From: Janthinobacterium violaceinigrum
GTDB taxonomy: Bacteria; Pseudomonadota; Gammaproteobacteria; Burkholderiales; Burkholderiaceae_D
NCBI RefSeq assembly: GCF_009208555.1
Contig: NZ_WFLI01000012.1
Location: forward strand, 97,135-161,134
DNA: 64,000 nucleotides
Reading direction: 5' to 3'
Below, piece by piece: positions 25,854 through 37,361 of the stretch. Both the position numbers and the translations under genes were made by a program. Every line of letters begins with the position of its first letter. Position 1 is the first letter of the stretch. The notes beneath the pieces were generated by a model. The model made no database searches and had not been told where the DNA came from. It saw nothing but the letters and a program-made list of their open reading frames with translations.

Positions 25854-27347
25854 TCAGCGTTGCTGGCCGGTTACGGCCCAGCGCTCCACCAGTTCGAACA
25901 AGCCTTGCGTCAGCAGGGCCAGCACGGCTGCGGGGATCGCGCCTGCCAGCAGCATGTCGTTGTCATTCAGCGCCAGGCCGATGGTGATGCGTTCGCCGTA
26001 GCCGCCCGCGCCGATGAAGGCGGCGATGGTGGCCGTGCCCACGCTCATCACGGCCGCCGTTTTGATGCCCGCCAGCATCACGGGCAAGGCCAGCGGCAAG
26101 TCCACGTGCAGCAGGCGGTCGCGCTTGCTCAATCCCAGCGCCAGCGCCGCCATGCGCAAGCCTTGCGGCACCTGCACGATGCCCGTGCAGGTATTGCGCA
26201 CGATGGGCAGCAAGGCGTACACGAATAGCGCGACCAGCGCCGGCACGGTGCCGATCATGCCCAGCAGCGGAATCAATATCGCCAGCAGGGCCAGCGACGG
26301 CACCGTTTGCAGTACACCCACGAAGGCCAGCACCGTTTGCCGCAGCGGCGCCGAAAACGCCGCCAGCACGCCCAGCGGAATGCCGATCACGCACGCCAGG
26401 GCCACCGACAGCAGCAGCAGGGTCAGGTGCTGGCGCGTCAAGGTCCACAGATCGTCGCCGATGATTTTATCGAGCAGCTTGCTGCGCGCGGCGGCCGGTT
26501 TTTTCGCCGACGTGCCGGACGCCAGCCACTGGTGCGCCACGCCGGAAAAAGTCTTGCCATCGATTTCCACGGCCGCATTCATGGCGATCATGTCGCTCTC
26601 GCTGATGCGCCCCTGCAAGCCTTGCAGCGCCAGCCAGGCGGCGGGAAAGCGGGCCGGCACGTCGAGCCGGTACAGCAGCATGGCATCGTAGCGGGGAAAA
26701 TACTGCTGCGTGTCGGCCAGCACGCGCAAGCCGTACTGGCGGATCTTCGCATCCGTCGAATAGATGTCGATCACGTCCACCTGGCGCTGCGCCAGCGCTT
26801 CATAGGCGATGCCGTGATCGAGCCCGCGCGGGCGCTGCGGCAAGCCGTAGCGGGCGGCCAGGCCCGGCCAGCCATCGACGCGGCCGATGAATTCATGCGA
26901 CAGGCCGAACTTCAAGGCGGGATGCTGCGCCAGCTGCCCCAGGCTGGCGATGCGCGTTTCATCGCCGCGCATGGCCAGCGCATAGGTATTGTTGAACCCC
27001 AGCGGCACGGCCACGCCCAGGCCCAGCGCCGCCAGCTCGCGCCGCATCTGTTCCAGGTCAAGCGGCTTGTCGTGCTTGAGGATTTCGCTGGCGATCGTGC
27101 CCATGTATTCGGCATACACGTCGATGCTGCCCGCCTGCAGCGCGGCGAGCACGATGGCCGTGTTGCCCAGCCCCTGGCGGTGCTCCGCCCTGACGTGCGG
27201 CGCGGCGCTCTGCTTGACGATTTCGCCGAGGATGTAGGATTCCGTAAAGCGCTTCGAGCCCACTTTCAGGGTACCGCTGTCCATGGCAAGGGAGGACATG
27301 GGAGCGGCGGCGAAGACAAGTAACAACAGCAAATAAGCAGCACGCAC
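25854..27347 (-). CDS. ABC transporter substrate-binding/permease fusion (OpuB/ProWX type)
   Basis: A 497-residue fusion. The N-terminal half carries a signal/anchor (AAYLLLLLVFAAAPMSSLA) and a QAT-family binding protein (LKVGSKRFTESYILGEIVKQ, AGSIDVYAEYMGT, VDVIDIYSTDAKIRQYGL). The C-terminal half is a BPD permease (LTRQHLTLLLLSVALACVIGIPLGVLAAF, VLQTVPSLALLAILIPLLG, GLSKRDRLLHVDLPLALPVMLAGIKTAAVMSVGTATIAAFIGAGGYGERI). The family imports betaines, choline or similar. At the end of the hut operon, 21 bases after hutI, it may carry histidine, urocanate or a related ligand (inference). No ATPase gene is next to it. The start is GTG 27347 with GGAGCG upstream. Confidence 0.9.
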   Translation of the reverse strand: MRAAYLLLLLVFAAAPMSSLAMDSGTLKVGSKRFTESYILGEIVKQSAAPHVRAEHRQGLGNTAIVLAALQAGSIDVYAEYMGTIASEILKHDKPLDLEQMRRELAALGLGVAVPLGFNNTYALAMRGDETRIASLGQLAQHPALKFGLSHEFIGRVDGWPGLAARYGLPQRPRGLDHGIAYEALAQRQVDVIDIYSTDAKIRQYGLRVLADTQQYFPRYDAMLLYRLDVPARFPAAWLALQGLQGRISESDMIAMNAAVEIDGKTFSGVAHQWLASGTSAKKPAAARSKLLDKIIGDDLWTLTRQHLTLLLLSVALACVIGIPLGVLAAFSAPLRQTVLAFVGVLQTVPSLALLAILIPLLGMIGTVPALVALFVYALLPIVRNTCTGIVQVPQGLRMAALALGLSKRDRLLHVDLPLALPVMLAGIKTAAVMSVGTATIAAFIGAGGYGERITIGLALNDNDMLLAGAIPAAVLALLTQGLFELVERWAVTGQQR

Positions 27348-27368
27348 GCGGCGCTCCAGGACGGATGA

Positions 27369-28595
27369 TCAATCCGTCAAGCTTACCACCGGTGCGCGCC
27401 AGACACCGCCGTGTACCACGCCCGCGCACGGGTTCAGGCCCAGCGCATACGACAGGTCGGCCGGACGCGCGATGCGCCACAGGGCGAAATCGGCGCGCTT
27501 GCCCACCGCCAGGCTGCCCGTTTCCTGCTGCAGGCCCAGTGCGCGCGCCGCGTGGCACGTAGCACCAGCCAGCGCTTCCTGCGGCGTGAGGCGCCACAGG
27601 GTGCACGCCATGTTCATCGCCAGCAGCAAGGACGTCATGGGCGAGGTGCCCGGATTGCAATCGGTGGAGACGGCCATCGGCACGCCGGCCGCGCGCAATG
27701 CCGCGACAGGCGGCGGCTGCGTTTCGCGCAAAAAGTAATATGCGCCGGGCAGCAGCACGGCCACCGTGCCGTGATGCGCCATGGCGGCGACGCCCTCTTC
27801 CGACAAAAATTCCAGGTGGTCGGCCGACAGGCCGCCGTAGCGGGCGACCAGCGCCGCGCCGCCCAGGTCGGACAGCTGCTCCGCATGCAGTTTCACGGGC
27901 AGGCCCAGTGCCTGCGCCGCCTCGAACACCCGCTCGGTTTGCGCCGGCGTAAAGCCGATGCGCTCGCAGAACGCGTCGACGGCGTCGACCAGGCCATCGC
28001 CGGCCAGCGCGGGCAGCATCTGCGCGCACAGCAGGTCGATATAGGCGTCCGCCCGGCCCGCATACTCGGGCGGCAGCGCGTGCGCGCCGAGAAACGTGGT
28101 GCGCACGGACACGGGCAGCGTTTGCCCGATCCGGCGCGCCACGCGCAGCATCTTCGCCTCGCTGTCCGCGTCGAGACCGTAGCCGGACTTGATTTCCAGC
28201 GTGGTCACGCCCTCGGCCAGCAGCGCCAGCACGCGGGGCAGGCTTTGCCGCAGCAACTCGTCGTCGCTGGCCGCGCGCGTGGCGCGCACGGTGGACATGA
28301 TGCCGCCGCCGGCGCGGCTGATGTCTTCATAGCTGGCGCCGTTCAGGCGCGCCTCGAATTCGTCGCTGCGGTTGCCCGCGTGGACGATGTGGGTATGGCA
28401 ATCGATCAGGCCCGGTGTCAGCCAGCAACCCTGGCCGTCGTGCAGCACGGCGCCGCTGGCCGGCAGCTCGTCGCCGGGGCCGAACCAGGCGATGCGGCCA
28501 TCCTTGACGGCGATGGCCGCGTCGAGCAGCTCGCCATAGCCGTGCTCCATCGTGGCCAGGTGGACGTTATGGATGACCAGGTCCCACTCTTGCAT
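27369..28595 (-). CDS. hutI: Imidazolonepropionase
   Basis: A 408-residue amidohydrolase that opens imidazolone-5-propionate to N-formimino-L-glutamate. Motifs: [49 protein letters not shown] (metal-binding HTH), [58 protein letters not shown] and [23 protein letters not shown] (metal Asp). The start at 28595 has AGGAGA upstream; an in-frame extension to 28673 runs into hutD. It follows hutD by 10 bases and precedes the transporter by 21 bases, all in one operon. Confidence 0.96.
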   Translation of the reverse strand: MQEWDLVIHNVHLATMEHGYGELLDAAIAVKDGRIAWFGPGDELPASGAVLHDGQGCWLTPGLIDCHTHIVHAGNRSDEFEARLNGASYEDISRAGGGIMSTVRATRAASDDELLRQSLPRVLALLAEGVTTLEIKSGYGLDADSEAKMLRVARRIGQTLPVSVRTTFLGAHALPPEYAGRADAYIDLLCAQMLPALAGDGLVDAVDAFCERIGFTPAQTERVFEAAQALGLPVKLHAEQLSDLGGAALVARYGGLSADHLEFLSEEGVAAMAHHGTVAVLLPGAYYFLRETQPPPVAALRAAGVPMAVSTDCNPGTSPMTSLLLAMNMACTLWRLTPQEALAGATCHAARALGLQQETGSLAVGKRADFALWRIARPADLSYALGLNPCAGVVHGGVWRAPVVSLTD

Positions 28596-28605
28596 CGCTT
28601 TTCTC

Positions 28606-29181
28606 CTAGGTAAACAAGTCGACGCACAGCACGGCCGAACGCTGCAAGGCGTCGAGCCGCCATTCCTGCGCATCGTCCGCGTCGAGCAGCAAGGCGTCGT
28701 AGCGGGCCAGTGCGAACTGCTGGTCGCTGGCGCGCGCCAGCACGGAACCTTCGCCGGCCACGAACAGCAGGGTCGCCGCGCTGCGCCGCGCCAGCTTGCC
28801 CGGCGCCGTGATCTTTTCCAGCTGGTGGCGGCAGCGGTCGCGCCGCGTCATCACGTTGAAATCCGTCGTGATCCCCTTGACCTGCGCCATGACGGCAGCC
28901 TCGCCGGGAAACCACAGCATGGGCTGCGCCGCGCTCAAGGCCACCTTGCGCGCGCCATCGAGCGTCAGCTGCACGCTGTCGCCATCGACCAGCATCAGGC
29001 TGCGGTCGATGCCGGGAAAGCAGGAAAACGGCCCGCTGGCCGTGATCGTCGCCAGGCTGATGCGCCAGTCGAAATCGTCGAAGCCGGCGCCCGCTGGCGA
29101 AATGGCGATCTCCGTCGTGCTGCCGCCACCATTTTTCCACGGCGCGGCACGCAGGCATTCATGCGGGATGAAAGTGGCCAT
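28606..29181 (-). CDS. hutD: HutD-family protein
   Basis: A 191-residue cupin-like protein of the HutD family: [71 protein letters not shown], then [25 protein letters not shown]. HutD is thought to fine-tune histidine use in pseudomonads, perhaps by binding a pathway intermediate such as urocanate or formiminoglutamate; no enzyme activity is established. The ATG at 29181 overlaps the hutF stop (TGATG), so it is translationally coupled. Confidence 0.93.
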   Translation of the reverse strand: MATFIPHECLRAAPWKNGGGSTTEIAISPAGAGFDDFDWRISLATITASGPFSCFPGIDRSLMLVDGDSVQLTLDGARKVALSAAQPMLWFPGEAAVMAQVKGITTDFNVMTRRDRCRHQLEKITAPGKLARRSAATLLFVAGEGSVLARASDQQFALARYDALLLDADDAQEWRLDALQRSAVLCVDLFT

Positions 29182-30569
29182 CAGAGCGCCCTCAATTGCG
29201 CCAGGGTGCGCTTGTAGGCGGTGGCGATGGCGTCCTGCGCCACATGGCGACCGCCGCGCACCTGCCACTGGCCGCCGCACAGCACGTCGCGCACCAGGTT
29301 GTCGTTGCCGCAAAAGAGAAAACTGCCCAGCACATCCCCGATGGCCACGCCGCCCAGGTTCACGTGTGCCTCGTCGAGCACCAGCAAGTCGGCGCGGCAG
29401 CCCGGCGCCAAGGCGCCCAGCTTGCGCCCGGCCGCCTGCGCGCCGCCGCGCAAGGCCGCCTGCCACAGGTAGTCGCCCACACGGCGTTCATCCGGCCTGG
29501 CGGCGACATTGCGCTGCTGGCGCTGCAGACGCTGGCCATATTCGAGCCAGCGCAATTCCTCCACGGGCGACTGCGACACATGGCTGTCGCTGCCGACGCC
29601 GAAAGATCCGCCGGCCGCGATGAATTCGGCCAAAGGAAACAGGCCATCGCCCAGGTTTGCTTCCGTCGTGGGACACAGGCCCGCCACGGCGCCGCTGGCA
29701 GCCATCAGCGCCACCTCGTCGGGCTGCACATGCGTGGCGTGCACGAGGCACCAGCGCGCATCGACGTCGGCGTGATCGTATAAATACTGCACCGGGCGCC
29801 GGCCGCTGTAGTCGACACACTGGCGCACTTCGCCCTGCTGCTCGGCGATGTGGATGTGGATGGGACGGTCCGCCGGCAGTGCTTGCGCCACTTCGCGGAT
29901 CTGCGCCACGCTGGCCGCGCGCAGCGAATGGGGCGCGAAGCCCACCTCCACCTGCCCGCCGCGCAGCGGCGCCAGCGCTTCGATGATGCGCAAGACGTCC
30001 TGCGCATCCGTGCGAAAGCGCGCCTGCTCGGCTTTCAAGGGCTGCTCGCCGAAGCCCGCATGGCTGTACAGCACGGGCAGCATGGTCATGCCGATGCCGC
30101 TGAGGCGCGCCGCCGCCAGCACCCGTTCGGCCGTTTCGGCGGGGCGCGCATACAGCGCGCCTGCCCCATCGCGCTGCAGGTAGTGAAATTCGCACACGGA
30201 CGTGTAGCCATGGCGCAGGCATTCGGCAAACAGCTGCGCGGCGATGGTTTGCATCTGCTCCGGCGTGATGTGGCGCGCAAAGCGGTACATCAGTTCGCGC
30301 CACGTCCAGAAGCTGTCCGGCGCATTGCCCGTTGCCTCGCCGGCGATCTCCGTCATGCCGCCCAGCGCGCGCTGGAAGGCGTGCGAATGCAGGTTGACCA
30401 TGCCGGGCAAAACGTATTGCGCCAGTTCCACGCCGGCAGGCGGCGCGGTGCTTTCCATCACCGCAGTCAAGTCGCCGGCCACATCCCATTCCAGCAGCAC
30501 GTCGCGGCGCCAGCCCTGCGGCAGCAGCGCATGGCGCGCGAACAAACAGCCGCTCAACGCGCCACCCAT
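29181..30569 (-). CDS. hutF: Formimidoylglutamate deiminase
   Basis: A 462-residue amidohydrolase that deiminates N-formimino-L-glutamate to N-formyl-L-glutamate plus ammonia, marking the five-step Pseudomonas-type hut route. Motifs: VLPGMVNLHSHAFQRALGGMTE (metal HxH), YTSVCEFHYLQRD, GFAPHSLRAAS, PIHIHIAEQQGEVRQCVDYSGRRPVQYLYDH, LVHATHVQPDEVALMAASGAVAGLCPTTEANLGDGLFP and FGVGSDSHVSQSPVEELRWLEYGQRL. The start at 30569 overlaps the end of hutG by 16 bases; a TTG four codons on is the only close alternative. Confidence 0.95.
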   Translation of the reverse strand: MGGALSGCLFARHALLPQGWRRDVLLEWDVAGDLTAVMESTAPPAGVELAQYVLPGMVNLHSHAFQRALGGMTEIAGEATGNAPDSFWTWRELMYRFARHITPEQMQTIAAQLFAECLRHGYTSVCEFHYLQRDGAGALYARPAETAERVLAAARLSGIGMTMLPVLYSHAGFGEQPLKAEQARFRTDAQDVLRIIEALAPLRGGQVEVGFAPHSLRAASVAQIREVAQALPADRPIHIHIAEQQGEVRQCVDYSGRRPVQYLYDHADVDARWCLVHATHVQPDEVALMAASGAVAGLCPTTEANLGDGLFPLAEFIAAGGSFGVGSDSHVSQSPVEELRWLEYGQRLQRQQRNVAARPDERRVGDYLWQAALRGGAQAAGRKLGALAPGCRADLLVLDEAHVNLGGVAIGDVLGSFLFCGNDNLVRDVLCGGQWQVRGGRHVAQDAIATAYKRTLAQLRAL

Positions 30570-31342
30570 GCCACGGCTGCGCCCATCATCTGGCGCAGCA
30601 GCGGCTGCACCTGCGCGGCCAGGTCGGGCCGGTAGGCAAACGGCGCCGCTTCATCCATGTACACGCACTGGCACATCTCCAGCTGGATCGCATGCACGCG
30701 GCCTTCCGGCTGGCCGTAGTGGCGCGTGATATGGCCGCCCTTGAAGCGGCCATTCAAGGCCACGGTAAATTGATCCTGCGCGCGCGCGATATCGACCACG
30801 GCGGACGTCAGCCCGCTGTCGCAGCTGGCGCCGTCGGCCGTGCCGAAGTTCAGGTCGGGCAGCTTGCCGTCGAAAAAGCGCGGCACGTGCGAGGCGATGG
30901 AATGGGCATCCCACAGCACCACGGCGCCATGCACGCGCAGCAGGCGGTCCAGCTCCGCGCGCAATTGCCGGTGATACGGCGCCCAGTAGCGTTGCAGGCG
31001 CTGCTGCACATCGGCTGCATCGGGTTCGCGGCCTGGCAGGTACAGCGGCTCGCGGTGAAACGTATCGCTGGGCAGCAAGCCCGTCGTATCCTGTCCCGGA
31101 TACAGATTCGTGTCTTCCTGCGGCCGGTTCAGGTCGATGGTGTAGCGCGACCAGCGCGCCGACAGCACGGACGCATCCATCTCCTGCAAAAAGCCATACA
31201 GTTCGCGCAGATGCCAGTCCGTATCGGCCTTGACCAGGGCCTGCGGCGTCATGCGCGCGGCGATATCGTCCGGTATGTCGGTGCCCACGTGGGGCATCGA
31301 CACGAGCAGCGGGATGCTGCCTTCATTGAAGCGGAAATCCAT
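30554..31342 (-). CDS. hutG: N-formylglutamate deformylase
   Basis: A 262-residue FGase-family hydrolase that splits N-formyl-L-glutamate into formate and glutamate, the final step when HutF is used. Family features: GSIPLLVSMPHVGTDIPDDIAARM, DTDWHLRELYGFL, RYTIDLNRPQEDTNLYPGQDTTGLLP, VVLWDAHSIASHVPRFFDGKLPDLNFGTADGASCD, FKGGHITRHYGQPEGRVHAIQLEMCQCVYMDE. Metal ligands are expected in HVG, DAHS and GGHITRHYG. The start at 31342 has AAGGAGA upstream. It lies 20 bases after hutH and overlaps hutF by 16 bases. Confidence 0.95.
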   Translation of the reverse strand: MDFRFNEGSIPLLVSMPHVGTDIPDDIAARMTPQALVKADTDWHLRELYGFLQEMDASVLSARWSRYTIDLNRPQEDTNLYPGQDTTGLLPSDTFHREPLYLPGREPDAADVQQRLQRYWAPYHRQLRAELDRLLRVHGAVVLWDAHSIASHVPRFFDGKLPDLNFGTADGASCDSGLTSAVVDIARAQDQFTVALNGRFKGGHITRHYGQPEGRVHAIQLEMCQCVYMDEAAPFAYRPDLAAQVQPLLRQMMGAAVAWVAR

Positions 31343-31362
31343 GCTTGTCTCCTTGCGCCCGC

Positions 31363-32928
31363 TCAGGCGTACAGCGGGGCGAACAAATTCTTGCACGTGC
31401 TGCTCAACTCGCCATGCAGCACCATCTGCTTGGCCGCTTCGATATCGGGCGCGAAGAAGCGGTCGGCATCGAAGAACGGCACCTTCTGGCGCAGCTGGTG
31501 ATGCACGTGCTCCAGGTGCGGCGAGGTTTTCAGCGGACGGTGGAAATCGATGCCCTGCGCGGCGGCCAGCAGCTCGATGCCGACGATGACGGCCGTGTTA
31601 TGCGCCATGTCGTCCAGGCGGCGCCCGGCGAACGTGGCCATGCTCACATGGTCTTCCTGGTTGGCAGACGTGGGCAGGCTGTCGACGCTGGCCGGATGCG
31701 CGAGCGACTTGTTTTCCGACGCCAGCGCGGCGGCCGTCACGTGGGCAATCATGAAGCCGGAATTGACGCCCGGATCGCGCACGAGGAACGGCGGCAGGCC
31801 GGAAAGCGTGGCGTCGATCAGCAGCGCGATGCGGCGCTCGGCCAGCGCGCCGATTTCAGAAATCGCCAGCGCCAGGGTGTCGGCGGCAAAGGCCACCGGC
31901 TCGGCGTGGAAATTGCCGCCCGAGACGATTTCCGCCTGTCCGTTGGGACCATCCTGGAAGATCAGCGGATTGTCCGTGACGGCATTGGCTTCGATCAGCA
32001 GGGTGCGGCCCACATTGCCGATCAAATCGAGGCAGGCGCCCATGACTTGCGGCTGGCAGCGCAGGCTGTACGGGTCCTGCACGCGCTCGTCGCCTTCCAG
32101 GTGCGAAGCGCGGATGGCGCTGTGCGCCACCAGCTGGCGGTACATCTGCGCGGCCAGGATCTGCCCCGGCTGTCCCCGCACGGCATGCACGCGCGCGTCG
32201 AACGGCGAGTCGCTGCCCTTGGCCGCATCGAGCGACAGCGCGCCCGTGACCATGGCCGCTTCCAGCAGGCGCTCGGCCATGAACAGGCCATGCAGCGCCA
32301 GCGCGTTCGATACCTGGGTGCCGTTGATCAGCGCCAGGCCCTCTTTTGCCGCCAGCACCACGGGCGCGATGCCCGCCTGCGCCAGCGCTTCGGGGGCCGC
32401 CATCAATTCGCCGTTGACGCGCACATCGCCCACGCCCAGCATGGCCAGCGTCATGTGCGACAACGGCGCCAGGTCGCCCGAGGCGCCCACGGAACCCTTG
32501 GCGGGAATGGCAGGCATGATGCCCGCGTTGTACAGGGCGATCAGGGTGTCGACGATCAGCGGGCGCACGCCGGAAAAGCCGCGCGCCAGGCTGCCGATCT
32601 TCATCAGCATGATCAGGCGCACGACGGCGTCCGACAGCAGCTCGCCCGTGCCGACGGAGTGCGACAGGATCAGGTTGCGCTGCAATTGCTCGAGCTTCTC
32701 ATCGGGGATGCGCGTCTTCGCGAGCAGGCCGAAGCCCGTGTTGATGCCGTAGGCTGCATCGCCCTTGGCGACGATGGCCTGCACGGCGGCGGCCGACGCC
32801 TCGATGACGGGATAGGCCTCGGCAGCGAGGATCAATTTTGCCGGCGCGGCCCAGACGGCGCGCAGGTCGGCCAGGGTCATCGCGCCCGGCTTCAGGGTCC
32901 AACTTTTGGCATGCTGTGTCATAGTCAT
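31363..32928 (-). CDS. hutH: Histidine ammonia-lyase
   Basis: A 521-residue lyase that converts histidine to trans-urocanate and ammonia. The Ala-Ser-Gly triad that cyclises to the MIO cofactor is at residues 149-151 in [22 protein letters not shown]. Other landmarks are [28 protein letters not shown] (here [16 protein letters not shown]), [37 protein letters not shown] and [30 protein letters not shown]. Starts at 32928 and 32922 are nearly equal; neither has a strong ribosome site, and translation may be coupled to hutU, which ends 13 bases upstream. Confidence 0.96.
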   Translation of the reverse strand: MTMTQHAKSWTLKPGAMTLADLRAVWAAPAKLILAAEAYPVIEASAAAVQAIVAKGDAAYGINTGFGLLAKTRIPDEKLEQLQRNLILSHSVGTGELLSDAVVRLIMLMKIGSLARGFSGVRPLIVDTLIALYNAGIMPAIPAKGSVGASGDLAPLSHMTLAMLGVGDVRVNGELMAAPEALAQAGIAPVVLAAKEGLALINGTQVSNALALHGLFMAERLLEAAMVTGALSLDAAKGSDSPFDARVHAVRGQPGQILAAQMYRQLVAHSAIRASHLEGDERVQDPYSLRCQPQVMGACLDLIGNVGRTLLIEANAVTDNPLIFQDGPNGQAEIVSGGNFHAEPVAFAADTLALAISEIGALAERRIALLIDATLSGLPPFLVRDPGVNSGFMIAHVTAAALASENKSLAHPASVDSLPTSANQEDHVSMATFAGRRLDDMAHNTAVIVGIELLAAAQGIDFHRPLKTSPHLEHVHHQLRQKVPFFDADRFFAPDIEAAKQMVLHGELSSTCKNLFAPLYA

Positions 32929-32941
32929 TCGGATCAAGGTC

Positions 32942-34645
<1,704 letters not shown>

Positions 34646-34716
34646 GCTGTCTCCTCGTAGGGTGCGAGCGGGCGTATCTAGCCTGATACCTGGCCCGCTC
34701 TTGTACATCCAGCATA

Positions 34717-34732
34717 GGTTGTCTATACAACC
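34717..34732. promoter_or_regulatory. HutC-type operator upstream of hutU
   Basis: GGTTGTCTATACAACC: 6-base arms GGTTGT/ACAACC around a CTAT centre. The core TTGT-N4-ACAA is the pattern known for HutC operators in other proteobacteria. A partial copy (TTGTACA, 34701-34707) lies closer to hutU. The hutC gene itself is at 41035-41754. Binding is inferred from pattern and context. Confidence 0.7.
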
Positions 34733-34763
34733 AAGTCAACAGGTTTTTGTAAACGTAAACTGC

Positions 34764-36443
34764 CTATTTTTTCTCGAACACGCGCTTGCCCGCCACCCAC
34801 GTCTGCAGCACCTGCGTCTTGCCGATGGCCTTTGGTTCCACGCTGAACAGGTCCTGGTCGACGACGATGAAATCGGCCCATTTTCCCGCTTCCAGGGTGC
34901 CGATGACCTTTTCCTGGTGCGCCGCCCAAGCCGCGTCCAGGGTGAAGCAGCGCAGCGCTTCCGTCACCGTCATGGCCTGCTGCGGATACCAGCCGCCGGC
35001 CGGGAAGCCTTCGCTGTTCTGCCGCGTGACGGCCGCGTGGATGCCCTCGAACGGGTTCGGCGATTCGATGGGAAAATCCGAACCGCAGGCGATGCGCGAA
35101 CCCTGCTTGAGGAAGGTGCGCCACGCATACGCGCCCTTGATGCGCTCGTGGCCCACGCGCTGCTCCGCCATATTCTGGTCGGAGGTAGCGTGCGTGGGCT
35201 GCATCGAGGGCACGATGCCCAAAGTCTTGAAGCGGGGGATATCGGATAACTGCACCACCTGCGCGTGCTCCATGCGGTGGCGCAGGCCCACGCTGCGGTA
35301 TTGCGCGGTCAAGGCTGCATAGCCGTCGAGGATCTGATGGTTGCCCGCATCGCCGATGGCGTGCACGTTGACCTGGTAGCCGGCGCGCATGGCCTTTTCC
35401 ATCTTCGCGCGCATGGCGGCGTCCGGGTAGAACAGCAGGCCGCGTGTGCTCGGATCGTCGCTGTACGGCGCCAACAGGGCCGCGCCGCGGCTGCCCAGGG
35501 CGCCGTCGGACAGCAGTTTGACGGCGCGCAAGGCATACATGTCGCGCGCGTAGCTGTTCAATGGACCATTTTTCGACAGCGCGTCGAAGTCTTCCGTCGT
35601 GTCAAAAATCATGCCGTACACGCGCACCGTCAGCTTGCCGTGGTCCGCGTAATCGCGGAACAGGCTGTCCTGCATCTGGCCGATGCCCGCATCGTGCACG
35701 CTGGTCAGGCCCACTTGCGACAGCTGCGCCAGCGCGCCATCGAGGGCGGCGCGGTTTTCCGCGTCGCCCGGCTTGGGCAGCACGGCATCCATCAAGTCCA
35801 TGGCGCTGTCGACCAGCACGCCGGTGGCATTGCCGTCCGCGTCGCGGACTATCTTGCCGCCGGCCGGATCCGGTGTGGCGCGCGTGATGCCGGCCAGCCC
35901 CAGCGCACGGCTGTTGGCCCAGCCCGCGTGGCCGTCGACCCGGCGCAGCCACACGGGCCGCGCGCTTTCCGCCGCATCGAGTTCTGCTGCCGTGGGAAAG
36001 CGTCCCAGCTTCCAGATTTCCTGGTTCCAGCCATTGCCGACCACCCAGCTGCGCTCGGGATGCGCGCGAGCGAAGTCGCCCACGGCCTGCACGGCGGCCG
36101 GCAGCGACGCAGAACCGTACAGCATCACGCCGCTGGCGATCGTGCCCAGGCCGAACACGTGGCCATGCGCGTCGATCAGGCCAGGCAGCACGGTTTTTCC
36201 CTGCACGTCGACGTGCAGGGCGCCCTTGGCCGCCTTGCGTTTCACCTGCGCGGCACTGCCGACGGCGAGCAGCTTGCCTGCGTCGTCAAACGCCAGCGCC
36301 GTGAAGCGCACCACCTTGCCGGCAGCATTGAGCGTGTAGCCGTTGGCATTGTCGATGACGGTATCGGCACGGGCGTGGGGCAGGGCGAAGGCGCCCAGGC
36401 AGGCGAGCGTGAGCAGGTTGCGGCGCAGGGTCGGCATTTCCAT
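34764..36443 (-). CDS. Exported YtcJ-like amidohydrolase
   Basis: A 559-residue metal-dependent hydrolase of the YtcJ-like amidohydrolase_3 group. The N-terminal signal is cleaved near ALPHARA. The beta-sandwich part is DTVIDNANGYTLNAAGKVVRFTALAFDDAGKLLAVG, the metal HxH is in VLPGLIDAHGHVFGLG, WLRRVDGHAGWANSRAL follows, and late metal residues are in YQVNVHAIGDAGNHQILDGY, RHRMEHAQVVQLSDIPRF and IACGSDFPIESPNPFEG. The substrate is unknown; family members cleave amides or N-formyl groups. It sits upstream of the hut operon on the same strand, but the operator and 118-base gap suggest separate control. ATG 36437 is an alternative start. Confidence 0.88.
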   Translation of the reverse strand: MEMPTLRRNLLTLACLGAFALPHARADTVIDNANGYTLNAAGKVVRFTALAFDDAGKLLAVGSAAQVKRKAAKGALHVDVQGKTVLPGLIDAHGHVFGLGTIASGVMLYGSASLPAAVQAVGDFARAHPERSWVVGNGWNQEIWKLGRFPTAAELDAAESARPVWLRRVDGHAGWANSRALGLAGITRATPDPAGGKIVRDADGNATGVLVDSAMDLMDAVLPKPGDAENRAALDGALAQLSQVGLTSVHDAGIGQMQDSLFRDYADHGKLTVRVYGMIFDTTEDFDALSKNGPLNSYARDMYALRAVKLLSDGALGSRGAALLAPYSDDPSTRGLLFYPDAAMRAKMEKAMRAGYQVNVHAIGDAGNHQILDGYAALTAQYRSVGLRHRMEHAQVVQLSDIPRFKTLGIVPSMQPTHATSDQNMAEQRVGHERIKGAYAWRTFLKQGSRIACGSDFPIESPNPFEGIHAAVTRQNSEGFPAGGWYPQQAMTVTEALRCFTLDAAWAAHQEKVIGTLEAGKWADFIVVDQDLFSVEPKAIGKTQVLQTWVAGKRVFEKK

Positions 36444-36503
36444 CTCTAGGTCTTTTAGTCGTTAGCAAAAAGACGAGTGTATAGAAATTGGCAAAATGGT
36501 CAA

Positions 36504-37118
36504 TCAGGCAGCGCGGGGCGGTCGTACCATCAGCCAGTAGTCGCAGCCCGTGACGGCTTCCGCATACCGCCCTGCCACCACGAAGCCCAGGCGGGCATAG
36601 AACGGCAGGCTGCGCTCGTTGTAGGTCTCCAGGAAGCACGCGGCGCCGGCCGCATCGACGGCCGCCAGGCCCGGCGCCAGCACGGACGCGCCCAGCCCCT
36701 GCCCTTGCGCGGCGGGAGCGATGCCGGCGATCGACAGATACCACGCATCCTGCAGACCATGCGGCGCCAGCGCGTGCTCCATGTTTTCCACGATGGCCGT
36801 GAAATGCGCGAAGCCGCGCTCTCCCAGCAAGTCGCGCAAGGCGGCTTCGCGCTGCGCATAGGCGGCCTGGCGCACGGCTGGCGGCGTATCCGTCGTCCAG
36901 ATGGCGGCGCCATTGCCCGCCGCATCGGCCAGGTCGACGCGTCCCGCCTGCTCGCCCTCGGCCAGCGCCAGCGCGAAATAGGTTTCCAGCATGGCCAGCC
37001 GCGCCGCCGCGTCATCGCCGCACGCCACCGTGACGGTGCGGTAGAACGGATCGCCGGCCAGGGCGGCGGCCAGGCTGCGGGCGGTGCGGGAAGCTGCGGT
37101 GCGGGAGGGGCTGGACAT
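36504..37118 (-). CDS. GNAT-family acetyltransferase
   Basis: A 204-residue GNAT protein: RSLAAALAGDPFYRTVTVACGDDAAARLAMLETYFALALAEGEQAGRVDL at the N-terminus, the acetyl-CoA loop WYLSIAGIAPAAQGQGLGASVLAPGLAAVDAAGAACFLETYNERSLPFYARLGFVVAGRY near the C-terminus. The AAQGQGLG loop fits the Q/RxxGxG/A motif. The substrate is unknown. The start at 37118 has AAGAGA close upstream; ATG 37136 lacks a site. The 243 bases before it (37119-37361) contain no supported gene. Confidence 0.85.
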   Translation of the reverse strand: MSSPSRTAASRTARSLAAALAGDPFYRTVTVACGDDAAARLAMLETYFALALAEGEQAGRVDLADAAGNGAAIWTTDTPPAVRQAAYAQREAALRDLLGERGFAHFTAIVENMEHALAPHGLQDAWYLSIAGIAPAAQGQGLGASVLAPGLAAVDAAGAACFLETYNERSLPFYARLGFVVAGRYAEAVTGCDYWLMVRPPRAA

Positions 37119-37361
37119 GGTTCTCTTTCTGTTCATGGAAACGCCCGGCATCTTAACGCAAGCGCGCAGGCCTTGCGCCCGGTCAATACCCGCATCGCGG
37201 CGCGGGCCTATCCGATCCCACATCGCGCTACTCGGCAGATTTTTGCCTGCTCACAGCACCTTCCGGGGGATTTCACGGCGTTCAACTGACAAACGAAATG
37301 CCTGTGCCCCCGAAGAAAAGTCACGACAGGGTATGCATCCTCAAGAAACCGGTCACAGCAC

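Noticed and set aside
30554..30569. Overlap of hutG and hutF taken as a possible frameshift
   Set aside because: Both products are full length with all motifs; a 16-base overlap is normal in a compact operon.
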